Positions 39,217 to 48,186 of a DNA stretch of 64,000 nucleotides are shown here, in pieces (position 1 is the stretch's first letter; each line of letters opens with the position of its first letter). Made by a program: the position numbers and the translations under genes. The notes beneath the pieces are model-generated. The model was not told the origin of the DNA. It was given only the letters and a program-made list of their open reading frames with translations, and searched no databases. Origin of the DNA: Methylocystis iwaonis. GTDB lineage: Bacteria > Pseudomonadota > Alphaproteobacteria > Rhizobiales > Beijerinckiaceae. The stretch lies in assembly GCF_027925385.1 (NCBI RefSeq), contig NZ_AP027142.1, forward strand, positions 2,276,001 to 2,340,000. Reading direction: 5' to 3'.

Positions 39217-40665
39217 TTACATGCCGCCGATACAGACGTATTTCATCTCCAGATAATCATCGATGCCATAGCGCGAGCCCTCGCGGCCCATGCCCGAATG
39301 CTTGATCCCGCCGAAAGGCGCGGCTTCCGAGGTGAGGATGCTTTCGTTCACCCCCACCATGCCGAATTCGAGCTTCTCGGCGACGCGGAAGATGCGCGCG
39401 ATGTCGTTGCTGTAGAAATAAGACGAGAGGCCGTAGGGCGTGGCGTTGGCCAGCCGGATCGCCTCCTCCTCCGTCTCGAAGGCGATCACCGGCGCGACCG
39501 GGCCGAAGGTCTCCTCGCGGAAGATCAGCGCGTCGGCAGAAACTCCGCCCAGCACCGTCGGCTGGAAGAACAGGCCGCCGAGCGCATGTCGTGCGCCGCC
39601 GGTCAGCACTTTGGCGCCATGCGCCACGGCGTCGGCGATATGGCGCTCCACCTTCTCGACCGCCGCCTCCTCAATCAACGGGCCGACATCGACGCCCTCC
39701 AGCACGCCCGCGCCCACCTCCAGGGCGCTCGCCGCCTCGGCGAGCTTTTGCGAGAAGGCGTCGGCGACGCTCTTCTGCACGAGGAAGCGGTTGGCCGACA
39801 CGCAGGTCTGCCCGCAGTTCCGGTATTTGGTGGCGATGGCGCCTTTCACGGCGCGATCGAGGTCAGCGTCCTCGAAGACGATGAGCGGCGCATTGCCGCC
39901 GAGCTCCATCGAGCATTTCTGCACATTGTCCGCGGCCTGGCGGAGGAGAATCTTGCCGACCTCCGTCGAGCCCGTGAAGGTGAGCTTGCGCACGATCGGA
40001 TTGCGCGTCAGCTCCTGCCCGACGGGAACAGGGTCTTTCGCGGTCACCACATTGACGACGCCCGCCGGCACGCCCGCGCGCTCAGCCAGCTCCGCCAGCG
40101 CAAGGGAGGAAAAGGGCGTCAGCTCCGCCGGCTTCACAACCATCGTGCAGCCGGCCCCGAGCGCCGCCGAAACCTTGCGCGCCAGCATCCCCGAGGGAAA
40201 ATTCCACGGCGTGATGGCCGCCGTGACGCCGATCGCCTGTTTCAGGACAAGGAGGCGCCTGTCCATCCCGCCCGGCACGATGTCGCCATAGACGCGGCGG
40301 CCTTCTTCGGCGAACCAGTCGATATAGGAGGCGCCATAGGCGATCTCGCCGCGCGCCTCGAAGAGCGGCTTGCCCTGCTCCGCCGTGATGATGTGCGCGA
40401 GGCGCTCCTGCTCTGCCATGACCAGATCGAACCAGCGGCGCATGATCTGCGCCCGCTCCTTCGCCGGACGATCGCGCCAGATCGGCAGCGCCCTGGAAGC
40501 CGCCTCGATCGCCTGCCGCGTCTCGGCGGCGCCCATATCGGGCACGGTCCCGAGCGTCTCGCCCGTGGCGGGATTGGTCACCGCGAAAACCCCGCCGTTA
40601 TTGGCTGCGACCCATTCGCCGCCGATAAAAGCGCGCTGTTTCAAAGAGAGCTCGTCGACCTTCAT
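39217..40665 (-). CDS. gabD: NAD(P)-dependent succinate-semialdehyde dehydrogenase
   Basis: An aldehyde dehydrogenase superfamily enzyme of 482 residues that oxidises succinate semialdehyde to succinate (GABA or 4-hydroxybutyrate catabolism). The catalytic Cys lies in CGQTCVSANRF, the general-base Glu in MELGGNAPLIVFED, and the N-terminus fits the GabD subfamily (LSLKQRAFIGGEWVAANNGG). The start is the ATG at 40665; an upstream GTG or ATG in frame is less likely. No gabT is adjacent. Confidence 0.9.
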   Translation of the reverse strand: MKVDELSLKQRAFIGGEWVAANNGGVFAVTNPATGETLGTVPDMGAAETRQAIEAASRALPIWRDRPAKERAQIMRRWFDLVMAEQERLAHIITAEQGKPLFEARGEIAYGASYIDWFAEEGRRVYGDIVPGGMDRRLLVLKQAIGVTAAITPWNFPSGMLARKVSAALGAGCTMVVKPAELTPFSSLALAELAERAGVPAGVVNVVTAKDPVPVGQELTRNPIVRKLTFTGSTEVGKILLRQAADNVQKCSMELGGNAPLIVFEDADLDRAVKGAIATKYRNCGQTCVSANRFLVQKSVADAFSQKLAEAASALEVGAGVLEGVDVGPLIEEAAVEKVERHIADAVAHGAKVLTGGARHALGGLFFQPTVLGGVSADALIFREETFGPVAPVIAFETEEEAIRLANATPYGLSSYFYSNDIARIFRVAEKLEFGMVGVNESILTSEAAPFGGIKHSGMGREGSRYGIDDYLEMKYVCIGGM

Positions 40666-40835
40666 ACGCCGCAACCTTCGTCCTCGCGCCAGATGGCGCA
40701 TATGCAGCCAGTCGTTGCCTCGCCATACGAAGGGCTGGTCAGATTCGTCGATCTAGCAGGAATTTCCCTGAAAATGCGGAAGGCGCTTTTCCGTGAGCCT
40801 GCTCAGCGCCTCTGATACAGGACAGAAGGGGTCCG

Positions 40836-40900
40836 TTTTCAAGAAAAAATACATCTTCGTGAATTAGCAATTTTTCCAAGATTTCTCACCCCCGCCCGAA
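40836..40900 (+). promoter_or_regulatory. AT-rich segment upstream of the exopolysaccharide locus
   Basis: In an otherwise GC-rich gap (40702-40961), positions 40836-40900 are clearly AT-rich (ttttcaagaaaaaatacatc; aattagcaatttttccaag). This is the likely promoter region for the rightward genes that follow. No exact -35/-10 pair could be fixed. Confidence 0.35.
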
Positions 40901-40961
40901 AGAGGCGTCCATCCCTGGCAGATTGCGCCCGAGCGCGCGCGATGCAACCGAGCGAAATTTC

Positions 40962-42071
40962 TTGAGCCCTACCCGAGAGAAGACCGTCGCCATCGTCCAG
41001 ACACAGGCGGAGAACGCCGGCGCACAGGAGATCGCCCGCCAGCTTGCCAATGGCTTTGCGGCGCGCGGCTGGCGGGTGCGGCAGATTTTCTTCTTTCGAC
41101 GCACCGAGAGCTTCGACGCCGACCCCAATGTCTTCTTCTGCGCCAAAGAACGGCCGTCGACCGCCTTTGGCGTCTTGAAGCTGATCGGCGCGCTTTACAG
41201 CGAGTTTCGCCGCGAGAAGCCGGACGCCGTCGTGACCCTTCAGCACTATGGGAATCTGATCGGCGCGCCGATCGCGCGTCTTGCCGGCAAGTCCGTCGTT
41301 ATCGCCAATCAGTTGACCTCGGCGCAGCTCGTCCCCGGCCCTGTCGCGCTCGCCGACAAACTCATGGGCGCCATCGGCTTCTACGACCATATCGTCGTCA
41401 ATTCCGCGCAGACCGAGGCGGAGTATCGTGACTATCCGTCGTCCTATGCGAAGCTGCTGACGCGCGTCGATCATGGGTTCTTCGACAAGTCCTCGCCGCT
41501 TGCCAAATCCCAAGCGCGCGCGCGGCTCGGTTTGCCGCAAGAGGTTCCCTTGCTCGGTTGCGCGGCGCGGCTGCATCATTTGAAGCAGCTCGATCTCGCC
41601 ATACGCACGCTCGTTGAAAACCCGGATCAGCATCTCGCGCTCGCCGGCCAGGGACAGGAACGCGACAATCTGGAGGCGCTCGCCGCCGCGCTCGGCGTCG
41701 CCGATCGCACGCATTTCCTCGGCGAGCTCGGGACGGCGCAAATGGGCGCGTTTCTCGCGTCGCTCGACTGTTTCGTCTTCCCCAGCGCCGCCGAGACATT
41801 CGGCCTCGCCCCGGTAGAGGCGGCGCAGGCCGGCGTCCCGGTCGTCGTCAATGACATCGAAGTTTTGCGCGAGGTGCTCGCAGTAGACGGCGAGCCTTGC
41901 GCCATCTTTGTCGACGCGCGCGACACGAAGGCTTTTGCGGCAGCGACGCGGCGTCTTCTCTCCGACGCGGAACTCTCCGCAAAGCTCACCGCCGTCGGGC
42001 GGCGCCTGACCGAGCGCTATCCCCTCGACGCCATGATCGAGGATTACGTGCGCCTCGCAGCTTCGGCATGA
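40962..42071 (+). CDS. GT4-family glycosyltransferase
   Basis: A 369-residue GT-B glycosyltransferase. The N-terminal domain begins TVAIVQTQAENAGAQEIARQ, and the C-terminal nucleotide-sugar domain has LLGCAARLHHLKQLDLAIRT, a glycine-rich ALAGQGQERDNLEALA, and the GT4 signature FVFPSAAETFGLAPVEA (E-x7-E). It probably adds a sugar to a lipid-linked exopolysaccharide intermediate at the inner membrane. The start codon is uncertain: TTG at 40962 is used, and TTG at 40923 is also in frame. Its stop overlaps the next start (ATGA), so they form an operon. Confidence 0.85.
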   Translation: MSPTREKTVAIVQTQAENAGAQEIARQLANGFAARGWRVRQIFFFRRTESFDADPNVFFCAKERPSTAFGVLKLIGALYSEFRREKPDAVVTLQHYGNLIGAPIARLAGKSVVIANQLTSAQLVPGPVALADKLMGAIGFYDHIVVNSAQTEAEYRDYPSSYAKLLTRVDHGFFDKSSPLAKSQARARLGLPQEVPLLGCAARLHHLKQLDLAIRTLVENPDQHLALAGQGQERDNLEALAAALGVADRTHFLGELGTAQMGAFLASLDCFVFPSAAETFGLAPVEAAQAGVPVVVNDIEVLREVLAVDGEPCAIFVDARDTKAFAAATRRLLSDAELSAKLTAVGRRLTERYPLDAMIEDYVRLAASA

Positions 42072-43594
42072 CCTACCGTCACATTCTCATTATCGTCGCC
42101 GCCTCGCGCTTCATGCGCTGGCACGAGCGTTTGCGGGATTCCCTGGCGCAACGCTGGCCGCAAGCGGAAATCGCCTTTTGTTTCGACCCTCGGGAGGATG
42201 ATCGTCCCGCTTCGCAGACGCAGCTTCTCGCGCTCGAGCGCATGCTGCTGCGCCGTAACAAGCCGACGCTCTGCGACCATCTGCAGGCCGCGCCGCAGAA
42301 CGCGCCTCCGGCGTCCGGGGCCGATATTGTCATCGATCTCATCGGCGACGCCTCTTCGACCTGCGCCGCGCGCGTCCTTCGCCCGCTGTACGACGGACAA
42401 AAAACGGACCAGGGCGCCGTCGCCGCCATACTCTCGGGCGCCGCGCCGACCCTCGCCGTCGAGGACGCCGCGACGGGGGCGATTCTGGTGGAGGGCCTTC
42501 CTTCCTTCGAAGCCGCCGACGGTCTCATCGGCGGCCTGGAAGCCGTCTATTCACGCATCTGCGTGCTGATCGAAAAAGCGCTGGCGACGCCGGACAGCGC
42601 CGTCGCGACTTCCGCCAGCCACAGCAAGAGACGCCCGCGCGCGCTCGCGGCCTTCGCCGCATGCAACCTCGCCCATGAATGCGCGCGCTGGCTCTACCAT
42701 CTTTGCTGCCACTCGCCGCATTGGCGGATCGGCTGGCGCTTTGTCGACGGTCCCGGCGTCATCGAAACCGGCGATCTCTCCGGGAGCAAATGGCGAGCCC
42801 TGGCGGATGAGACGACGAGCTTCGCGGCCGATCCCTTCCCGATCGACTGGCGCGGCCAAAGGGGCGTGTTCTACGAGCGTCTCGATTACCGCCGGGGCGT
42901 TGGCGACATATGCTTCCAGCCCTTCGACGATACCGGCCCTGCTGGCGCGCCCGTCGAGGCCCTGAGCGAATCCTGGCATCTCTCCTATCCCTTCCTCATC
43001 GAGGAGGATGGCGCGCTCTATATGGTCCCGGAGGCTTCGGCCTCGGGCGCGATCACGCTCTACCGTTGCGTGGAATTTCCGGCGAAATGGGAGCCGGTCG
43101 CGACGCTTGTCGAAGGCGTCGAGGCTGCCGACGCCACGATTTTCCGCCACGGCGGCCGGTATTGGATGACCTCCGTTGTGCGCGATGGCTATGGCGGCTA
43201 CTCCGACACGCTCGCCATCCATCACGCGCCGAGCCTCTTTGGGCCATGGGAGGCGCATGAACTCTCGCCTGTGCTGGTGGATTCGCGCGTGGCGCGGCCC
43301 GCTGGCGCGGTCGTTTCGCATAATGGCGCGCTGTTGCGGCCCGTCCAGGACTGCTCGAGCGGTTACGGCAAGAAGCTCGCTATCATGCGCATCGACGCGC
43401 TCGATCCGCGCACCTTCCGGCAAACGCTTGTCGCCCATCTCGGGCCGGGCGGAGATTGGCCGGGAAACCGCCTCCACACACTGAATCGCTGCGGCCGCCT
43501 GGAAGTGATCGACGGCGCGATCCTCACGCCGAAATACACGCCGTTACGGCGCGTGCTGCATCGGGCGATCGACGGTCGCGGCTTGGATGCGTGA
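42068..43594 (+). CDS. GINT1-like (glucosamine inositolphosphorylceramide transferase-like) beta-propeller protein
   Basis: A 508-residue protein with two parts: an N-terminal region of about 220 residues resembling a formyltransferase-like/Rossmann fold (MTYRHILIIVAASRFMRWHE), and a C-terminal five-bladed propeller (about residues 225-505) similar to the N-terminal domain of plant GINT1 and related to GH43/62 folds: SFAADPFPIDW, SYPFLIEEDGALYMVPEAS, DATIFRHGGRYWMTS and RPVQDCSSGYGKKL. Such proteins are frequent in polysaccharide clusters; the reaction is unproven. It overlaps the GT4 gene by 4 bp. Confidence 0.78.
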   Translation: MTYRHILIIVAASRFMRWHERLRDSLAQRWPQAEIAFCFDPREDDRPASQTQLLALERMLLRRNKPTLCDHLQAAPQNAPPASGADIVIDLIGDASSTCAARVLRPLYDGQKTDQGAVAAILSGAAPTLAVEDAATGAILVEGLPSFEAADGLIGGLEAVYSRICVLIEKALATPDSAVATSASHSKRRPRALAAFAACNLAHECARWLYHLCCHSPHWRIGWRFVDGPGVIETGDLSGSKWRALADETTSFAADPFPIDWRGQRGVFYERLDYRRGVGDICFQPFDDTGPAGAPVEALSESWHLSYPFLIEEDGALYMVPEASASGAITLYRCVEFPAKWEPVATLVEGVEAADATIFRHGGRYWMTSVVRDGYGGYSDTLAIHHAPSLFGPWEAHELSPVLVDSRVARPAGAVVSHNGALLRPVQDCSSGYGKKLAIMRIDALDPRTFRQTLVAHLGPGGDWPGNRLHTLNRCGRLEVIDGAILTPKYTPLRRVLHRAIDGRGLDA

Positions 43595-43626
43595 GACGCG
43601 CGCGTTGCGAGCGCGACGCCTGGTAT

Positions 43627-43905
43627 CATTTCCGTTTGAATAGCTCGCATTGGCGCTTGTCATACGAGCTCCGCTTGATTGGTTTGGTGTTGATCCCGAT
43701 GCTCGCAAAACGAGCGATCGGAATTACCGCCGTCATTGCGAGGAGCAAAGCGACGAAGCAATCCAGCGCCGCATCGCCGCCCTGGATTGCTTCGCTTCGC
43801 TCGCAATGACGGGGTCTGAGCGCAGCGCTTCTTATGGCTCTCGATTCCCGATCGCTCGCTGCGCGAGCGTCGTGAATGACACCAAACCAATCAAGCGGAA
43901 CCCGC
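43627..43905. repeat. Full composite repeat: R3 ends with R2 nested inside
   Basis: The left end is atttccgtttgaatagctcg and the right end ccaaaccaatcaagcggaac. Inner R3 arms are ttgatcccgatgctcgcaaa and attcccgatcgctcgctgcg. R2 sits at 43731-43812. This is the most complete example of the composite, and it separates two convergent genes of the polysaccharide locus. Confidence 0.8.
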
Positions 43906-43906
43906 A

Positions 43907-45256
43907 TTACGCCGAATAGGCGCGGCGCGCGATGCGCGCCCGCAGATAGGGGAAGACGCTCATCACGCTGGTGTCGGCGCCGACCGCGCGCTTGCAAATG
44001 ATGGACAGCGCCATGAACAATGGCGCATTGACGAGCGCAAAGGCCCATGCCGCGCCGAGGCTTCCAAAGAGAAATGAGAGCATCGCCGTCAGCGTGAACC
44101 GCAACAGCGTCGCGGCGGTGATGATGCGCGAATAAATCTTTTCATGCCCGGTCGTCAGCAGGATCACCGACGCCGAGCCGCTCGACGACATGATGAAGCA
44201 AGCGGTCGATAACACGACCAGCGTCGGATAAACGGCCGAAAAACGCTCGCCGAAGATCATGAGGATCTCGTGCCCGAAGACGTAGATCAACAACAGCAGC
44301 GGCGCGAGCATCGCCGTCGAGACCAGCACGAGCGAGCGCAGGATATCCTGCAGCTTCTGCGTCTGTCCGGAGAAGTGCAGGCTGGCGCTTTGCGACATCG
44401 AATAGGTGTTCAAACCCGTCAGCACCATGATGAACACATTGGCGATGCGCGCGGCGACGAAATAATCGCCCGCCGCCTCCGGCGACGCCAGATAGCCGAT
44501 GATCATAACGTCGAAATTGGCGCTGCCGGCCTCGACCACCGCCGATTGCCACATCGCAAGGCCGCGCGGCAGCCACTGCCGACGATCGGCCTGGTTCGCG
44601 CGCTCAACGGGATGCGCTTTATAGGCGGCGCGCACGTAGCGCAGCGCCGCGGCGAAAGACAAGATCTGCCCGATCCCCGCCGCTGTGAAGAATTCCGCCG
44701 GGGTAAGCCCCTGATGCAGCACCGACCATATGACGACGATGAGGAGCACGACGCGCCAGACGAGCTCCCGCGTCACTTCGGACACGACGAAATTCACGAT
44801 CACGCGCGTGGAGTGAGAGGAATAATGAAGCAGCGTCTGGGCGACGAGGAAAAACGCGCCGGCGAGCAGCGCCGTTCGCGCAAGGCTGGGAAAGAAGAAG
44901 GGCGCCAGAACCAGCATGCCGCAGGCGAATACAAGCGCCGAAGCGACGATCATGAACCAGCCGTAGCGATAGGCGCCCCAGGCCTGCGCATAATCGCTTT
45001 TGCCGGCATATTCGCCGAAGGATCGGGCGATCAGCGTATCCTGCCCGAAGCAGGCGGCGACGGCGAGGAAGCTCAGGGCGTTGAACCAGATGGCGAGGCG
45101 GCCGAAGTCGTCCGACGTCATGCCCCTGGCGGCCATGGTGAAGACCGCCACCGTCAGCAGCGCGCCAGAAGCTTTGATCGCCATGGCGGCGACGGCCGAC
45201 ACGGCTGTCTTACGCGCCAGAAACCGCGCCGCCAGAGACCGGAGAGAAAGAGCCAT
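43907..45256 (-). CDS. Polysaccharide flippase (Wzx/MOP superfamily)
   Basis: A 449-residue inner-membrane protein with about twelve to fourteen hydrophobic helices in the arrangement of the Polysacc_synt/MOP family; the first helices carry VSAVAAMAIKASGALLTVAV and ARSFGEYAGKSDYAQAWGAY. It would flip lipid-linked repeat units to the periplasmic face. The ATG at 45256 is preferred over a TTG at 45259. It is divergent from the polymerase-like gene, sharing an intergenic region that holds a small palindrome. Confidence 0.85.
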   Translation of the reverse strand: MALSLRSLAARFLARKTAVSAVAAMAIKASGALLTVAVFTMAARGMTSDDFGRLAIWFNALSFLAVAACFGQDTLIARSFGEYAGKSDYAQAWGAYRYGWFMIVASALVFACGMLVLAPFFFPSLARTALLAGAFFLVAQTLLHYSSHSTRVIVNFVVSEVTRELVWRVVLLIVVIWSVLHQGLTPAEFFTAAGIGQILSFAAALRYVRAAYKAHPVERANQADRRQWLPRGLAMWQSAVVEAGSANFDVMIIGYLASPEAAGDYFVAARIANVFIMVLTGLNTYSMSQSASLHFSGQTQKLQDILRSLVLVSTAMLAPLLLLIYVFGHEILMIFGERFSAVYPTLVVLSTACFIMSSSGSASVILLTTGHEKIYSRIITAATLLRFTLTAMLSFLFGSLGAAWAFALVNAPLFMALSIICKRAVGADTSVMSVFPYLRARIARRAYSA

Positions 45257-45372
45257 CAACGACGCACCTCGAGGGCGATAGGTCCAGTAAGCGGCGCGTC
45301 CGTTTCAAAGCCTCCGCCCAGGCGTTTCAGGCGAGCGCCCAAGTGACGGGTAAGCTATACCCGTGAATAGAC

Positions 45373-45390
45373 CGTTTGCATTTTCAAACG
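45373..45390. promoter_or_regulatory. Small palindrome in the flippase/polymerase divergent region
   Basis: CGTTTG (45373-45378) and CAAACG (45385-45390), separated by cattt-t, form an 18-bp inverted repeat between the divergently transcribed flippase and polymerase-like genes. It could be an operator controlling both. Only the symmetry is observed. Confidence 0.35.
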
Positions 45391-45468
45391 ACTGTAGCGC
45401 CAGAGGCCGTTTACGCGATATTAGTCGACGCTGGGAAAAGATGGCCGGCCTGGATCGGGGGATGTTCG

Positions 45469-47019
45469 ATGCGCGCGTCCAGCCCCGCGATGACTGTCTC
45501 CGCTAAACGCCGCCAAAACCCGCCGCGCGCCGCCGGCCGCCCAGCCGCCGCGCGGGCTCCCTGGGAGGATGTGCTTCGCGGTTTTGCGATCGCCTTCTTG
45601 CTGACGGGCGCGCCGATTGCGCTCCACATCGCCTCGCAACCCGTCGCGCTTGTTTTCTGTATCGTGGCTTCGATCCTCGCTGCGCGGGTCTTCGAGCAGG
45701 ACGTGCCGGTCATCGTCCTGGTCGCGAATATTTTTCAAAATGTCTTCATTTCTCTGGCTTCGGTGAACTATTCGAGCTTTTCCGACATCGAGCTTCTGAA
45801 AAGCTATAACTTCGTCACGACGATCGTCTGCTATGCGGTGGTCGCCTATGGCTATCTGCGCGAGGCTGGCGCGTTCTCGCCCTTTGTGACGCGCATGATC
45901 CTGGCGTCGGCCGGCGTTCTTGCGATCGTCGGCGTCTATTTCATTCTCGGCCTGGCGATCAACCCGCGCAGCGCCGTCATTTATCTGCGCAACATCAGCC
46001 TGCCGCTCTTCATCTTCCAGAGCTTCCTGATCGTCGGCGTCCGGCACCGCATTCCGCTGCCGCAGACATTGGTCGTGCTGCTGTGGCTGATCATGGCCTG
46101 CTGCTATGTCGAGCTGCTCGCAAATGACGCCTGGCTCACATTGACCAACGGGTTTTACTATCTTGATCTCTTCACAGAGAAGCGCATGCTCAATGTCGAT
46201 GAGATCAGAACCGCGGCCCAACAGGGCATGGTGATCACGAGCCCGCTCGACTATGGCCGCACAAATCTTTTCAACACGTCGCTGACCGCCGATCTCGGCA
46301 TTCAGGTGCAGCGATTGAATGGGCCGAACTTCAACACGATCAGCCTTGCCTATCTTCTCTCGATCCTCATCGCCTTCCTCGCCGTGAATGGCTTTCCGCT
46401 CTCGGCCGCGCTCGCCATGCCGCTGCTGCTCGCGACAAGCGCCAAAGGACCGCTCATTCTTGCGGTGGGATGCATCGGCTTCGTCGCCGCCGCCAAGCGC
46501 GCGCGCTCCAACGCGCCGATCCTCGCATTGGGAGCGGCGCTCGCCGTCTACGCGATCCTCGTCTTCATCACCGGCTATGGGAGCGGCGATTACCACGTCA
46601 TCGGCTTGCTGGGCGGCCTCAACGGCTTCCTCAAGCTGCCGATCGGCCACACCCTTGGCGAGGGCGGCAATCTGTCGATCGAGGATTTTTCGAAGCTCGA
46701 TTGGAGCGCCTTCCAAAGCGCGGGCGCGTCGGAAGTCGCGGTCGAAAGCGCTTTCGGCGTGCTGCTGTTTCAGATGGGCGTTTGCATCGTCTTCGTGATT
46801 GGCTTTTATCTCTGGATCGCCCGCTGTAGCTGGCGGCTCTTTCTTGTCGTGCGCGCGCCTGCGCTGGCTTTCGCCGCAGGCGGACTACTGATCTGCCTGG
46901 TCAACGGCCTGTATCAGGAGGAGGCTTATTTCGTGCCGCTGTCGCTGCCCGTCATCATGGGGCTCGTCGCGCTGACGCTCGGCGCCACGGATCGCGCTTT
47001 GTCGCCGAGCAGCGCCTGA
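45469..47019 (+). CDS. Wzy-like O-antigen/exopolysaccharide polymerase or ligase
   Basis: A multispanning membrane protein of 516 residues with about eleven to twelve helices and a large periplasmic loop (about residues 240-300, NGFYYLDLFTEKRMLNVDEI and beyond), the topology of Wzy polymerases and WaaL ligases. Conserved residues of the family are not strict, so polymerase and ligase cannot be separated. The start was taken at the ATG 45469 (MRASSPAMTVSAK); 45490 is an alternative. Its last 94 bp overlap the 3' end of the convergent GH5 gene. Confidence 0.75.
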   Translation: MRASSPAMTVSAKRRQNPPRAAGRPAAARAPWEDVLRGFAIAFLLTGAPIALHIASQPVALVFCIVASILAARVFEQDVPVIVLVANIFQNVFISLASVNYSSFSDIELLKSYNFVTTIVCYAVVAYGYLREAGAFSPFVTRMILASAGVLAIVGVYFILGLAINPRSAVIYLRNISLPLFIFQSFLIVGVRHRIPLPQTLVVLLWLIMACCYVELLANDAWLTLTNGFYYLDLFTEKRMLNVDEIRTAAQQGMVITSPLDYGRTNLFNTSLTADLGIQVQRLNGPNFNTISLAYLLSILIAFLAVNGFPLSAALAMPLLLATSAKGPLILAVGCIGFVAAAKRARSNAPILALGAALAVYAILVFITGYGSGDYHVIGLLGGLNGFLKLPIGHTLGEGGNLSIEDFSKLDWSAFQSAGASEVAVESAFGVLLFQMGVCIVFVIGFYLWIARCSWRLFLVVRAPALAFAAGGLLICLVNGLYQEEAYFVPLSLPVIMGLVALTLGATDRALSPSSA

Positions 47020-48113
47020 ACAACGCCCTCATCGATAACGCCCAAGTCGTCGAGTAGACCGAAGGACGTGTCATAGTCCCAATGCGCCCAACCGAAGCCC
47101 TGGGCCTCGACGGCGGCCCGGGTCGCCGCGAGCCAAGCCAAGCGATCGGCGCGTTTCGCCTTGTCTTTCAGAACGCCGAATTCATTGACGATCACCGGCG
47201 CCGAATGCTGCGCGCTCCAGCGCCCGAGCGCGGCGAATTGCGCTGAGATAGCGTTAGCGTTCCAGGCTCGCGCGGCCATGTTGCGCAGCTCATTGGCGAG
47301 GCCCGCGTCGCCCTTCTTCTCCGCCGCGCGTGCGAGGGCCAATAGCGTCGGATCGCCCGCGGCGCTGGGAAAGGGAACGCCCCCTCCGCGCCCCCATGGC
47401 GCGTTTTGCTCCCAAGTCGCGCCTTGGTGCGTGAACATCATCGGATCGTAGAAATGACAGACATATACGATCCGGTCGTCGGCAAACGGGCGCCAGCCGG
47501 CGAGCGCTTCGATCCGGTGATAAGGCGCGGGACCGGCGAGAATATATGTCTTCGGCAGGATCGCCCGCACGACCATCGCAAGCTGCTCGGCGAATGGTCG
47601 CCAGATGTCATCTGTGGTCGCGGGCTCGTTCAGCAACTCGGCAAAAATTCTTTCCTGCGGCCATCTTCCGATGCGCTTTGCGAGTATCGGCCAGCCTTCC
47701 AGCAACGCCTGATGGGCGCTCTGCGGGTCGCGCTGATGCAAAGCGTTGAAATCCGATGCGGGGTGCAGATCGACGCTCACCGAATAGCCGATCCCGAGCA
47801 GACGCTCGATCGCCCGATCGAGATCGTCGAGCGCGCTCGCGATCGTCGCGGGCCCCGAGAAGCGCGCCAGCATATATTCCGCGACGACGGGGAGCCTGAC
47901 ATGGGTCATGCCAAGCGTGCGCAATCGCCGCAAAGTCTCTTCTCTCGGAGACCGGCCGGCGCGCGCGGGCGCCTGATCGGGAAGATTGAAGCCTTTGGCC
48001 AGATTTGGCGCAAGTGCGCCTGCGCGCTTGCCGGTCTCGGCGCCTGCCGCCGTGGAAAGGCCCGCCGCCAGCGGGAGAAGCAGGGCCTCGCGCCTCGACA
48101 ATCGCGTCTTCAC
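46926..48113 (-). CDS. GH5-family glycoside hydrolase, exported
   Basis: A 395-residue protein with a Tat-like signal (LSRREALLLPLAAGLSTAAG) and a GH5 (cellulase A) barrel. The acid/base Glu lies in FAELLNEPATT and the nucleophile in VIVNEFGVLKDK; DLHPASDF and YVCHFYDPMMFTHQGA fit the barrel strands. It would cut beta-glucan-type chains, perhaps trimming or releasing the locally made polysaccharide, as cellulases do in bacterial cellulose loci. The start is GTG at 48113 with ggaagc upstream. Divergent from the Wzc-like gene. Confidence 0.87.
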   Translation of the reverse strand: MKTRLSRREALLLPLAAGLSTAAGAETGKRAGALAPNLAKGFNLPDQAPARAGRSPREETLRRLRTLGMTHVRLPVVAEYMLARFSGPATIASALDDLDRAIERLLGIGYSVSVDLHPASDFNALHQRDPQSAHQALLEGWPILAKRIGRWPQERIFAELLNEPATTDDIWRPFAEQLAMVVRAILPKTYILAGPAPYHRIEALAGWRPFADDRIVYVCHFYDPMMFTHQGATWEQNAPWGRGGGVPFPSAAGDPTLLALARAAEKKGDAGLANELRNMAARAWNANAISAQFAALGRWSAQHSAPVIVNEFGVLKDKAKRADRLAWLAATRAAVEAQGFGWAHWDYDTSFGLLDDLGVIDEGVVQALLGDKARSVAPSVSATSPMMTGSDSGTK

Positions 48114-48186
48114 AATCGCTTCCGTAACGCATGGTTAATGAGTTGCATATTCTATTGGGCCCGCGTCTCTGGGTGAACTGGTTTAG

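Noticed and set aside
39160..40815. A 551-codon + strand frame opposite gabD
   Set aside because: gabD on the other strand has all catalytic motifs; the opposite frame has none.
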